From NCBI RefSeq assembly GCF_036323735.1, contig NC_086021.1, positions 158,878,976 through 158,942,975 on the forward strand: 64,000 nt of DNA, given 5' to 3'. Positions 1-11,332 of this stretch are shown here, in pieces. This DNA comes from Rattus norvegicus (taxonomy: Eukaryota; Chordata; Mammalia; Rodentia; Muridae). Position 1 is the stretch's first letter. Each line of letters opens with the position of its first letter. The translations under genes and the position numbers were made by a program. The notes beneath the pieces were generated by a model, which was given only the letters and a program-made list of their open reading frames with translations, made no database searches and was not told the origin of the DNA.

Positions 1-490
1 CTGAGCAAAAAGAAGTACCTCCTGCAGGCTTCACCATTCTTTTACATTGAAAGTTATACGGAGGTGCAGGGGGTGCTGTTGGTATAATTGCTTTCTTATC
101 AAATTCTTTGGCTTGTTTCCACATAGCGTTGGCGTGTGGCCAGTCAGGATGATATATCTCTTTCTTATACCGAGCAGCTCCTTCCTCAAGGTCTACTAAG
201 TCATTATCACTAAGCTCTGAGTCACTAGACATTCCCAAGGTCAATGCCTTTAATGAGGGATATATTTTCTTTGTCTCTAGGTCCGGACTATTACTCTTGT
301 CTTTCTCTATCCTCTCCTTGGTCTTTTCTGTCTTTTCGTTTACTTCTTTTCCTCCCTTTCATTTCTTTCCTTCCTTCAAAACTTTCTCTCCCTCTGACAT
401 ACTTTCTTGTTGTTCTATAAGGATTTTCTGACCTGTCCTAACAGCTTCTTGAAGAGCTAACAGGAGCGGGGTGGAGTATGAGTTTTCCAT
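1..490 (-). pseudogene. Endogenous class II retrovirus gag, 5' part (broken)
   Basis: Read on the minus strand, an ATG at 488-490 opens a frame that runs to the left edge of the window with one in-frame TGA at 359-361 (codon 44). The product is rich in Lys and Glu in its middle and then has an acidic, Ser-rich stretch (MSSDSELSDNDLVDLEEG). That resembles the N-terminal part of IAP-like/betaretroviral Gag, which would form the particle core. It lies about 500 bases downstream of the LTR at 989-1306, where gag should be. The element continues beyond the window, so its pol and 3' LTR cannot be judged. The nonsense codon makes this copy non-coding as it stands. The family call is by position and composition only. 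Confidence 0.55.
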
Positions 491-962
491 GCTTTACGAG
501 CTTATTTACGATCGATTTACGAGCAGGGCGAGCTGGCATGTTTATTTACACACGAATCTTGTAGCTCATCATTAGTGAGCTCTTCCCAGCAAATGCACTC
601 GTGTCCTGGACAGTAGCAATTCAAAAGAAAAACAAATCCACCACACAAAGAAGAAACAAAATTACAAATCCTAGACCACAGACTTTTTTAACCTCTAAAC
701 CAAGGCTCTCATCGTCTCTGCTTATTCCAGAGAACCTTACTTTGTAGCCTCTATACCAAGGCTTTCATCGTCTCTGCTTACTCCAGAGAACCTTATTGTC
801 CCTATTAGGGAATTTTATATTCTCTTATCCAGGAGCTTTATCATCCCTTATCCAGGAGCTTTATCGTCCCTCATCCAGGAGCTTTATCGTCCCATCCGGG
901 AACTTACCGACGTCGCCTTCCTGAAGTTGACGAGTTCTGAATCCACGAGAAAAGAGAATTTT
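491..962 (-). other. Retroviral leader between primer-binding site and gag, with short tandem repeats
   Basis: This is the untranslated leader of the minus-strand ERV. It contains two tandem families. A unit with core CCAGAGAACCTTA (plus strand) and an adjoining CCAAGGCT..TCATCGTCTCTGCTTA block occurs twice at about 701-797. A shorter unit with core ATCCAGGAGCTTTATC recurs three times at about 825-890. No open frame is seen. Confidence 0.6.
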
Positions 963-985
963 CTCGGGTCTCCGTATGGGCCATC
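963..985 (-). promoter_or_regulatory. Probable retroviral primer-binding site
   Basis: Just inside the LTR, the minus strand reads TGGCCCATACGGAGACCCGAG. Its 3' half resembles the tRNA-Phe primer-binding site used by IAP elements. The match is imperfect and does not start directly at the LTR edge, so the primer tRNA is uncertain. Confidence 0.35.
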
Positions 986-988
986 AGT

Positions 989-1306
989 TGTAACACCCAC
1001 CTCGACCAGCAAGAAAGACACAACACCGTTGTATCCTTCTCAACAGCCTTTATTGCAGGAACACTTCATTCTTGATACGGGGGACCCCGAGGAACAAAGG
1101 CACTCGCCTTATATACAAGACAGGCTGTGGCTGTAAACTTGTCCTCTAGGGATTGGTGGAGCATGAAATACCTTATTAGCATGAATATCACCCTGGCCTT
1201 GTAGATGCCGGAGGAGGAATGCCAACACATGTGCTGTAAAGGTTGTATACCACAAACGACCACTAGATGTCAGCGCCGCCTTTATCTATATGTGCCGCTC
1301 CCTACA
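989..1306 (-). mobile_element. ERV class II (IAP-like) 5' LTR
   Basis: A 318-bp LTR on the minus strand, bounded by TGTAGGGAGC and GGTGGGTGTTACA, so it has TG..CA ends. In order it holds a TATA-like box (TATATAAGGCGAG, about 1107-1119), then AATAAA (minus strand, 1049-1054), then a short U5. Length and layout match IAP-type LTRs. The gag relic to its left shows that it is the 5' LTR of an element running off the window. The other flank is outside the window, so the target duplication cannot be checked. Confidence 0.7.
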
Positions 1307-4300
1307 ATCAGTGATGACATCTGGTATTTTTCCTGTTTTACGTCTGTGAAGATTTTCTTATTGACACTAAATCCTTAGAACCTATGACACTCTAAATCTT
1401 TCCTCAAGTTGTGTTCCTGTCGAGAGGCTTATGTTCATGTCGAGAGGCTTATGTTCATGTTGGGTTTAGGTTATGTAAGGGAAGTTCCTCTTTAAGAGGA
1501 CAAAATTAAAAGGGTAGGGGTAATGGCTCAGCTCCTTAGAGGCAGAGGAGAGTTAAGAAATTGTGTCTGTTTTATTATACAACATAAGTAGAGTCATATC
1601 CTCTGCTGTAGTCTAATTTGATCTGCCAGGTTGACATCATATTCATGATTAAATATGTTACCTTTACATGGTCATACTTAAAGGGCTTTGAAGCATCATT
1701 TATATCTTGGATTTGGTATACCATTAAAAATATTTCCAATGAGATTTTGGCAGTCCTCTCTCAGGACTGCTCTTGAGGCTGATGGGTTTTTGTTGTTGTT
1801 GCAGTTTTATCATGGCATATTCACATTTCTTATGTCTTCTATGATTGTGGGCCTCTTTGTGGATTGTAATATCCATTGCTGATGAAAATTTCTCAATTTT
1901 GTAGACATGATAGGGAAAAATAAAACTTTGAGGTAAAATTGCTATTCAACTTTGTTTTTTGTGACCATGACTAGAGCTTATACAATAAAACGTTTATAGG
2001 CCAACTGTCAGCCTCAGATTGTCCGTTGAAAGAACTTTGTACTGCGTGCTACTGGACACCTCTATTGAAATTTATTCAGTATAACACCCTGGCACAGCCA
2101 TTAGATATCTGCATGAGAGTTTGTTTCCATGAAGCATGGGCTGATGATTTCTAAGGCTTCTATAGCTGGTCTCTCATCCTGAGAGCACAATACAATTGCT
2201 CTTTGCTGCACAATACAATCAATCCTTTCTAGGAGGATAAGCTTGTGTCTAGGTTCTGTTTGTTCCTAAGGTTCACATCTTGGATTTGTAGAGGAAGGAG
2301 CAAAGCAGTGATCATCTCATAAATAAAGGACAGAAACAAGAAAAGGGCGATGTGACTAGCAATTCCATCTGAACCTCTGCTTTGGCCAGTAAACAAAGAA
2401 CGATGAGCGAGTGAGAGTTAAGAGCAATGAAAGATGCCCTTCAAGTCCAAGTTTCAGTAGGAAAAGAGAGAAAATCTGTAGTCTAACAAGCAGTTGGGTC
2501 ATTAACATCGTTCTCTTACATAAACTTAGGGTCATCAGAAAATACTCAGCACTTGAACTGCTGGAATAAGAGAAGGCTTTAAAACAAGGAATAAAAGCCC
2601 CTTGTGCAACCTAGCTCATGGTGCTATAGGAAAAAATAGGAACCAAATGTAATCAGTGTGAGTGCTGGGAAAGAAGGGAAACTGAGTAATGTAACTTTCC
2701 ACCATTCCTTAAGGCAAAAATAAGTAACTTGGGACAGTATGAGGGAGACCACTCACTAATACATTGGTATATAAAATCCACTATGAACACATGGCTAACT
2801 TCATGGCATGTCCCCATAAATATCAGACGATGGAAGACTGAAAGAGAGGGACAAAGGCTTCAGTGAGCAATCAGAAGAGATTGTGTTTGGCTCTAATTAC
2901 CAGGATATGTCATTCGTATTCATCTGACTGATAGAAGAAAGTCTTTATGCAGTGGGCAGATTCAGACTAGGGCAAAATGTTAACAACGTTGCTGCACCTT
3001 TGAAAATAGACAAGGCTTTTGCTGATCTAAATATGTTAGAGGAAGAAGGAAACTGTCTGGAAAATGAGAAGTCACCCTAAATGAGCTAAGACTATGGAAA
3101 AGCAGAAGAAGTGGTCTGTCTGGGTTCCTCAAAGATAAAGGTAGCTTGATTTGTGACAAGTGGGTGTTCTTTCCTCAAAAACAAACAAACAAACAAACAA
3201 ACACACCCCCCTCCCCCACTGCTGATGTCAAATTTTTCCTAAAGGATTTCTGGAATGCTTTAAAGCCTGAGGAATAGTTGGCAGATGGCATCTGTGATAC
3301 AATAATTCAGGTGAAAATTATCAGGTCAGAGACAAACATTCCCAAGGAATAAGCAGTGTGTATTTCCTTCTCGGAAAATGTTAGGATAGGCATGGAGATG
3401 GTTTGCTCAGCAATAAACTCTGAAATAGTGAAGTTTGTTGAATGGGGGAAGCTAAAGCTATATGAGACAGCAACAGTGCCAACCAAGTACCCCACACTCC
3501 CCATATATGAAGCTAACAGGTGCATCAGGCAAGAGCACCACCAGGTATCCCATTGCTCCTGAGGAGGTCTAAAGAGAGTAAGGCAGGCACACGGAGTTGG
3601 TCATGAATGAATACTAAATGTAGTAGGCTCCATGGAAGAGCTCCAGGATATAGAAATATAACTGCTCAGGGGGATAACTGAGCTTTACTGCGAGCTCATT
3701 AGTTAGCAGCTTCTGTCCATGGTTTATATCCACTTTGATCTGTGGAGGAACTGATACTGACACAAGTGCGTAGAACCTTTTCATGCTTTGTAAGACCTTG
3801 CTTATGTTCATCTTTAGTATCTTCTTAGCTGTGAACTTCCAGGAACACCTGTCACTTGCTAAGAACAAAAGAAACAAACAGTTTGAGTGCCTCAACAAGG
3901 TCACTTTTGTCATCTCACTGTTTGTTAGGGGATGGTGGTTCAGGATGTGGCCTTGTCCAGCCTATCCTCTGGAAAACATTTGGTTACATGGATGCCACAA
4001 GGCTAACCTTTGACTGTGTTACAGATTTGACAAGCCGTTTGAGAGATACAAATGTAGAATGGAAATTATTTCTTCCTTACAGTCCTACTGGAGTAGGTGT
4101 GTAAGGTATGTGTAGGTAGCTACACAGCACTCTATCCCCATCCTGAAGCTCTTACATTCTTTCTGACACCTCTTCCACAATGGTCCCCAAGCCTTGGAAG
4201 GGGCGGCATATTATTCGTATAATGCTAAGAATTATGCCACAGTATCACAGCAACAGTCCCTTGATCTCAAGAGCTTCACTGGTGGTTGAGTTGATGCTAA

Positions 4301-4374
4301 CAAATACAGCAATCTATGTCATTAAAAACACACTTGAGCTCACCACCCCTCGCGCCCCTTTTCCTACACTTTCC
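1307..4374. other. Gene-free stretch
   Basis: No gene, exon or repeat family is recognised. Short open frames here lack codon bias and known domains. A 20-bp unit (GTCGAGAGGCTTATGTTCAT) occurs twice in tandem at about 1417-1457, and an (AAAC)n tract lies at 3178-3206. Confidence 0.5.
3178..3206. repeat. (AAAC)n microsatellite
   Basis: About six uninterrupted AAAC units, followed by a C-rich segment. Confidence 0.9.
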
Positions 4375-6256
4375 TCCTCTCCCAGGCTGAGGGAGCTGCT
4401 CTCCACGAGTTGCATTCTGGGCATGGAGGCCAAGGCTGCTTCTGCCACCCCCCGTTGCCTACGGGGAGTGAGGAGAGGCTGCGACCCGGTAGAGACCTTA
4501 GAGACCACTGGAGTCCCTGCTGGAGAGGAGTCGACTGCCAGCTGCAGCCAGCGAGGCCTGCCCACACTTTCGCCTGGCCCTCTGCCCTGTTCACCATGCA
4601 GCCTGCTTCTGCAAAGTGGTACGACCGAAGGGACTACGTATTCATTGAATTTTGTGTTGAAGACAGTAAAGATGTTAATATAAACTTTGAAAAATCCAAA
4701 CTTACTTTCAGTTGTCTTGGAGGAAATGATTTAAGCATTTAAATGAAATTGATCTTTTTCACTGTATTAATCCAAATGATTCCAAGCATAAAAGAATGGA
4801 CAGGTCAATTTTACGTTGTTTACGAAAAGGAGAATCAGGCCAGTCCTGGCCTAGGTTAACAAAGGAAAGGGCAAAGCTTAATTGGCTTAGTGTGGACTTC
4901 AATAATTGGAAAGACTCGGAGGATGACTGAGATGAAGACGTGTCTAATTTTGACCGTTTCTCTGAGATGAAACATGGGTGGTGATGAGGATGTAGATTTA
5001 CCAGAAATAGATGGAGCAGATGATGATTCACAAGACAGTGATGATGAAAAAATGCCAGATCTGGAGTAAAGAGTGGTATTATTGCCTGGATTTTGAGGGA
5101 AAAAATAACTTCTGCAAGATTTCATAATTGAGAAAATCCCTGAGTTGATAGCTCTAAAGGCAGATATGCTGTACTTGCCTCCTTTAACCCACTTTTCAAC
5201 CTTTTTTTTTTAAAGACTTCACTAAGGATTGATTATGTACCATTTTATGGGGCAATTTAAGTCAGCGAAGGCAATATCTGTATGCATGAACATTTCCCAG
5301 GATTCCATGAAGCAGTTGAGATCCTAGGCAGCTGCTACAGCAGCTCTGATGAATAACTGCATCTCATCTAAGTCTTCTTTCGTCATAATACACTTAACTT
5401 CTCCATTAAGAAAGTTCTCAGCTTAGGGAAAGATAAAGGTTTTAGATCCTAGACCATGGGCTTGAAGGAGGTGGAAACAAATTGGCTAATATCTTAAACT
5501 GATACTCCGCCATTCTTCCAGGATGCCTTTCAGAATTATTCCACTGAAGTTTATTTTTCAAAAAAAATGTACTTTACATCATTGTATGTGATCACTTGTC
5601 AGTGTTCAGGTGTATTTTAGCTAAGCCTAGTGGATGCCCTAACTTAGATGGTTTTTGAAGCCTATACATTGGGTATAGTTTGGCCCTTAAGGTTTACATC
5701 TCTTAGCATGGAGGACACAGAAAGCTGTACATTGTTGCTTGAGAATATGTACATTTTAGACCAGATTTGTACTTGCACTGTCAGTGTGGCAAATGCGTGG
5801 AAAATGTTAATACGCTATTGGATTTTTTAGTTCCTGTTTCGATTTCAGCTTATGCCCTGGCTGGAAAACCTCAATCTATGTTCATGAGAGTGGGGATTTT
5901 TTAAATGTCTACATTCTTTCTAATAAACTGTTAGAAGATTTCTTGGCTGTCCTCTTAAGTGTCTGTTTGCTGTAATTTCATGTATTTACCCTTTACTGGA
6001 ATGGAGCTTGTTTTTTAGGGAAATTTGGGGCTGGTCCTGTTTGAACAGAGGCTTGCTGTACTGTCACAGGAACCCTGTACAGTGTGTCTGTAATGGGAGG
6101 CTCTGGGTGCACTTTGCAAAGCAGCTGGACAAGTACTGTGACTCGATTGAAATAAACTGAATGTGTTGTCCTCCTGTACATTTTTCACTCCTGCATTTTA
6201 GCAGTGTCGCCTCTTTGATGGCTTCTGAAATCTGTCCAGCCTGAAGTGTCAAAAAT
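4375..6256 (+). pseudogene. Ptges3-ps: Ptges3 (p23 co-chaperone) processed pseudogene
   Basis: An intronless copy of the mRNA for prostaglandin E synthase 3/p23, the cytosolic Hsp90 co-chaperone. The coding part runs from the ATG at 4596 to the TAA at 5067-5069. The start reads MQPASAKWYDRRDYVFIEFC, the end keeps the acidic tail DDDSQDSDDEKMPDLE, and a long 3' UTR follows to about 6256. Breaks: a small deletion near 4727 shifts the frame in the CS domain, a TGA interrupts the acidic linker near 4927, and a further shift lies near 4970. No introns remain, which marks it as a retrocopy. The 5' boundary is estimated from UTR-like sequence, and I found no clear target duplication. It cannot encode p23. 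Confidence 0.88.
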
Positions 6257-6388
6257 AAAAAGCTTAGTAATTTCCATGTGTACATAGCTCAGAATTTGAA
6301 TCAGTTAGAAAACAAGCTGCAGACTGGACAACCTTTTCACAGGGCTCACGGGTCAGATACTTATTTACATTCAGATCCATTCAGATGG

Positions 6389-6574
6389 CAGTGGTTCTCA
6401 ACCTTCCTTATGCTGTTAGTTCCTCATGCCATGGTGACCCCAACCACAAAAATTATTTTCATTGCTACTTCATAACTAGTTTCACTGCTATTGGGAATCA
6501 TAATGTAAATGTCTGGGTTCTGATGGTCTTAGGAAACCCCAAAGGGGTTTTGATCCACAGGTTGAGAACCACTG
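6389..6574 (+). mobile_element. URR1-type non-autonomous hAT DNA transposon relic
   Basis: A 186-bp element whose ends are perfect 16-bp inverted repeats: CAGTGGTTCTCAACCT at 6389-6404 and its complement at 6559-6574. The interior (CATGGTGACCCCAACCA and the AACCCCAAAGGGGTT region) matches the rodent URR1 group of short hAT-Charlie derivatives as I know it. No coding capacity. The 8-bp flanks do not match, so the target duplication has decayed. Confidence 0.75.
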
Positions 6575-6654
6575 ACTTAAGAGTATGCTTCTATGCTTTA
6601 AACTAATAGTGGTAACAAACACACCAACCTCATAGTTTAAGGGAGAATTCAAGA

Positions 6655-6840
6655 GAAGTTTGGTTGGTGGTTTTGGTTGTGTTTTTTTGTTTTTTGTTTG
6701 TTTTTTTGTTTTTTTTTTGTTTGTTTTGAGAGAGAGAGAGAGGGTATGGGGTTTTTTGCTGGTTGCTGGCTTTTTTTGTTGTTTTGGTTTGGTTTTTTGG
6801 GTTTTTTTGTTTGTTTGTTTTCTTTTTTTTTTTTTACTTT
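6655..6840. repeat. T-rich (TTTTG)n low-complexity tract
   Basis: Nearly pure T/G on the plus strand, with a short (GA)n piece near 6728-6742. Open frames across it are composition artefacts. Confidence 0.85.
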
Positions 6841-6874
6841 GTGAGTGTGTGTTTCTCTACATGTGTGAATGTTC

Positions 6875-6943
6875 CCCTGAGAGCACTGGGGATTGAGAGG
6901 TGCAGGCAATGCTCTGAACTGTTAAGCTACCTTTCCAGTTCCC
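6875..6943 (-). repeat. tRNA-derived SINE relic (ID/B2 type)
   Basis: The minus strand reads like a decayed tRNA-type SINE head: GGGAACTGGAAAGGTAGCTT with B-box-like sequence further on. It is too diverged to assign a subfamily. Confidence 0.4.
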
Positions 6944-6977
6944 TGTTTGTTTGTTTGTTTGTTTGTTTGTTTGTTTT
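6944..6977. repeat. (TTTG)n microsatellite
   Basis: About eight TTTG units directly follow the minus-strand SINE relic. On that strand they would be the A-rich tail only if order were reversed, so they are listed as a separate simple repeat. Confidence 0.85.
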
Positions 6978-7198
6978 TTATTGTTTTTTGTAACTGGTTC
7001 CTGCTAGGGAGCTTAAGCTGGTCTTTAGCAACCCTGCTTCTACCCTGAGTGCTAGATTAAGAATTATTGCATCAGTATGCTCAGTTCTTCATGAACTGAG
7101 GTGTTGAGGTAGATTCTTGGTTCTCTCATGTAGTCAGCAAGAACCCTATTTCTGGGTTTTAACCTCAAGTTTTGTCCTAAGTAAAAATTGTGTTTCAG

Positions 7199-7350
7199 GG
7201 CTGGAGAAATGGCTCATCAATCCAGAGGGCCCTGATTCAATTCCTAGCACCCGCATGGCAGCTCACAACTATTAACTCCTGTTCTAAGTGATGTGACTCC
7301 CTTACATACCAATGCAATAAAATGAGAAAGATAATTAAGATTTTGGGTTT
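7199..7350 (+). repeat. B2-type SINE fragment
   Basis: Begins GGGCTGGAGAAATGGCTCATC and carries TGATTCAATTCCTAGCACCC (B-box region) and GCATGGCAGCTCACAACTAT, in the order of the rodent B2 consensus. It ends in AATAAAATGAGAAAG. Internal bases are missing compared with a full B2 of about 190 bp. Confidence 0.75.
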
Positions 7351-7662
7351 CCAAGTTGTGAAAATAGGTTCAATAAATATAGGTCCCAACCTTAGTTAGT
7401 AGTACCATAGCACTAAGCCATAACTGTCATTTAGCTCGGCTACTCTTGTAAGCAGTCTATCTTGTAAGGATGAGTATTGTATGGTGATGGAATTTGAGAA
7501 AGTCTGTATAACAAAATTGTATGGGCTTGTGGCACAGCATTTCACTCGGGTTTAATCATGAACCCTGAAAAAATAATTGTGTTAGTGCCTAATATGTAGG
7601 TTAAGCTTTACCATAATCATTTACAGGGTTCATGCCTCTTCCTCTCAAGCAAAAAGGGAAAA
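7351..7662. other. Gene-free stretch
   Basis: No gene or recognisable repeat. Its last six bases (GGAAAA, 7657-7662) are one copy of the target duplication of the adjoining LTR. Confidence 0.5.
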
Positions 7663-8178
7663 TGCCCCAACCCGCAGGGCAGTCGACCAGGGTCTGGGGT
7701 CCACCTAGGAGAGAATGGGGGACAAGAGACGCAAAGAACGGACAGCAAGTCAAGAAGTCTGATCAAGCTGACAATTTTTAATTTTTCTCAGGCTGAAGAT
7801 ATACTGGTAGAAGCAAAATGTGGGGAGGGGTTGGGTGACCACAAAGAATGGGCCTGGCTTGATAACCAGGATATTGGCTGGGTAAATCGGCCAAGCGGGG
7901 GAACAGCAGGGTGGGTTGCTTAGTGACCTGACCATCAGTGCCTGACCACCGGTACTCAGTGATCTGACACCTAGATTTATGCTATCTATTGAATTTATGT
8001 AGAGCTGCAGGTGCTGCTTTGATCTAACCTAAGGCTATTGTTTTTTGTTCTATCATAAGGCTAAAATATAATTGCTTTTTAACCTGAAGAATATTGCTTA
8101 TTATTCCAGCATAAGGCTAGAACACAATTGCTTTTTAACTTGAAGGCTGCTTTTGCCATCTCAAGGCTGCTCCCAACA
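7663..8178 (-). mobile_element. Solo LTR, class II ERV (ERVK type)
   Basis: A 516-bp LTR on the minus strand starting TGTTGGGAGCAGCC and ending GGGTTGGGGCA, with TG..CA ends. The six bases on each side are identical: GGAAAA at 7657-7662 and at 8179-8184. A 6-bp duplication is the hallmark of class II (ERVK) integration. With no internal viral sequence and both flanks matching, it is a solo LTR left by LTR-LTR recombination. The U5-like end (GCGTCTCTTGTCCCCCATTC) resembles rodent ERVK U5 sequence. The exact family was not determined. Confidence 0.8.
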
Positions 8179-8184
8179 GGAAAA

Positions 8185-8550
8185 TATGGGTTTCATTTTA
8201 CAAAGTTGTAGACATCTGCTAGGGGTCCTGGAATGTGTCCCTGGTGGGTAATGCAAACTATAATGGACCGTGATCAGTGTGGACATAAGTACGGTAAGAT
8301 GAGTTGGTTCAGTATTTTCATCATAAAATGGGTGATGCTTCCAGTTAGGAGCTTTGGGACACTGTCACTTGATACAAATTATATGCCAAGTACATCTGAC
8401 TGGAAACTTGAATTTCACAAGAATTTCACTTGGATAATCTGGTGCCAAAAGTTTAAAAAGTCAGTTCAGAAAGCCAATTAATGCTATCTCAGCCAAAGCT
8501 ACTCAGTTATTTTAGTATAATTAAACAGGACTGGTTTCAGTAAAGAAGTG
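8185..8550. other. Gene-free stretch
   Basis: Between the solo LTR and an ID-like SINE. No gene is recognised. An 82-codon frame at 8233-8481 has no identifiable domain. Confidence 0.45.
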
Positions 8551-8618
8551 AGGCAGAGATACAGCTAAGTGGTAAAATGCTTATCTGGCCCTAGGTTCAA
8601 TCCCCCGGGATTAGGTGG
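8551..8618 (+). repeat. ID-type SINE fragment
   Basis: The segment GATACAGCTAAGTGGTAAAA to TAGGTTCAATCCCCCGGGAT has the A-box and B-box spacing of the BC1-derived rodent ID element. It is diverged and has no A-tail. Confidence 0.55.
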
Positions 8619-9886
8619 GTGGGGGAGGTCAAGAGGTTGTTGCAGGAAAACATTAACAAAATTAGGAGGTAACAAATGTGAGCATGATGGACTTTTTAAA
8701 AATGCATATGCCCCTGGTGTATGTATGTATACGTCTATAACTCGGTTCCAGTGGTCAGATCTGTCTAACCTGTGGACCTTAACCATGTGTGTGGTATACA
8801 CATCTACACAATATGTAAAACACATGCATAGAAAAAAAAGATACTTTAAGAAGTCTTTAAAAAAAATACTTGAAAGGAACATCTAATCCACCTAATCAAA
8901 GAATAGAAGCTGATCCCCATTGTGACCTATGACCACCGCATCCACAGGTTTTCGTTCAGACTTACAGTATTAGATATAAACCCCCTTTTATGCAGTGGGC
9001 CTTAATTCCAATCAGAAGTCTTTTTGACTTCCTCATATTAACATAGCCACTACAGAACGAGAGGAACATCCTGTCCTGCTTGAAACTAATTTAATCAGCA
9101 GGGTTCATAGGTAAACAGGAATGCTGGTGACAGATTTCTACCAACAACCTGCGTGGCACCCTCTGGGACAATGATTGCCTCCATCAGGGTGGGAGTTTCC
9201 AGTTCAGTCCCAGCTTCATTCCTATGTCCTATAGTCAAAGAATTGTCTTCAGCAAACAGTGTCTTACTTCTGGCATATAACCAGCATAAGTAGCATAAAA
9301 TGTATGCTTTGTGGGCCCTCGGGGGTATCAAGGGTTTCCATGGCCAACAACTCTCAGGTGAGTAGCTGATCCATTGAACTGGGTTTTCATTTAGTTACCG
9401 CATGCCTTCTGGGAGTATCATTCTTCATACAAGAAAGGTACCTTTTGTACTTTTTCCTTTCAATTAACCCAGCCACAGTAGTAGTTCTAGATTAACTGAG
9501 TCACTTTAAAGTACACACTCCAAGCAACTGAGCTGCCTCAAACAACAGTCTCCCAATCGTGATGTCTGTAGGCTATGCAGTGTGATGCCACTTTCCAGCT
9601 TTTGTGAGGGCTCATCTGGGCTTTGGTGTGCTTGGTGAATAATTTCTACTTCTGTAAATAACCTTTCCCCGTGATTCTGAAAATAACCCCAATGAAACTC
9701 ATTGTTCACAAAGGTAGAATTTGTTCCTATTTATTCTTATGTCCTGGACTCCATGTCTGCAGTGAATAGTCATTTGTATATTGTCTCAAAAGATAAGTCT
9801 CACACAAAAATCTTAAACCTCATTCCATTTTCACCATATGTATGGAAAGGTACCGCACAAAATAAAGCACATTTTGAAAGTCTAAG

Positions 9887-9945
9887 CCTGGTGTCCCAGT
9901 ACTTAGGAAGAGGAGGCAGCAGGATCATAAGTGTTAGGCTGAAAC
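9887..9945 (+). repeat. Possible B1 SINE relic
   Basis: The string CCCAGTACTTAGGAAGAGGAGGCAGCAGGATCA resembles the 7SL-derived core of rodent B1 in short matches. It is too short and worn for a firm call. Confidence 0.4.
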
Positions 9946-11285
9946 ACCTGCTCATTCCCTGCACAAGCTGCAAAACTGCTTTTGCATTCTTTCCCCAACC
10001 CTGGCCCTCACTGAGAAAACTTCCTGCCAGTTGCAGCAAACTCTGGACCAACATATCATCAAGCCTGGTACTTTAGTTTCCAGCAGCTTACCCCAGAGTG
10101 CCCACAGAGGGGTTCAGTTTTTGACTATGTTTGGACATATTCCCAGCTCCTACCTTACAAGTCACCACCATCCCAAGACCCACAACCGCACCCCTTCCTT
10201 TAGCCTAGAAACATGACTTCACTCTCCTTCAGCTGTGATGTCTCTGAACCCACCTCATAGCTGCTTCCTAATACACATGCCCTTATCTACTGTTAATCTG
10301 CTCTAACCTGGCCTGTATCTTTCTCGCTGAGGGAAAGAGAAAGCCTATCAATATGCTTGGAGCCAATCTGAATTTTGTACCCAGTTCTGTGTCAATCTTT
10401 TCTATGAAAGGGCATCCTGTGTCAACCACAAAAAGAAAACAATGAAAGAAAATACCCTAGACACAGGACTTTACAAATCATATAAGGTAAGTTTCTTAGA
10501 CAACCAACCACACAATAAAAGGGAATTGAAGAAATCTCCAATATTTCCTGAATTTATTATAAAGTTGAGATTCTGGCCAGAGCAATGTAGACATTGCTAC
10601 AGAGATCATAGAAGACAGCAACTGCAAAGAATGAACCCAACAGTTCTTTCTGAAAAAAAAATTTTGTTTCATGTGTAGGTACTTTTTGTCTGTTTACATG
10701 TGTGCTGCCTTAACTTCCTGGTGTTTGCAAGGCTAGAAAAGGGCAATGTATTCATTGGCACTCACATTATACATGGTCTTGATCTCTATCTGTGTTCTGG
10801 GTATTGATCCCACATTTCTGCAACAGCAGCCAATGCCCTGACACATTGCTTCATACCTTGTCCACAGTAACAGTACTATATCCCCATATGAAATGTATAC
10901 AGACAATAGAGACAGAAAAGGTCTACTTTCCCAAGGAAACTAGCTTGCATAGATGGCCAAAGTAGGAAAGCTTGTTATCTGACGACCGGTAAACCCCTTT
11001 GCTGCTGACCAATGAGCAGATTGGCCTGTGTCATGCAATAATATTTTTCATTTCATTTTGGTTTTTTTTTCCTTTTGGCAATAGAACATTTGTTAATCAT
11101 TTACTTATGTATTTCTAATTTACAATAGCATCATTGGTTTGTGATGGGTTATGTACAGCATAGGTTTTATGTGTGTAGGTGAAAGGACAACTTGTGGGAG
11201 TCAGTGTGAACTGAGGTCATCTAGACTAGAGGCAGGGGCCTTTACCTATGGAGTCACCAACAGAAGAGACGATTTTATTTCTCTG

Positions 11286-11289
<4 letters not shown>

Positions 11290-11330
<41 letters not shown>
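11290..11330. repeat. (GT)n microsatellite
   Basis: About 20 uninterrupted GT dinucleotides. Confidence 0.95.

Positions 11331-11332
<2 letters not shown>

Noticed and set aside
6649..6993. Lys/Asn-rich or Phe/Val-rich frames of 73-86 codons
   Set aside because: Low-complexity T/G tract with no coding signal.
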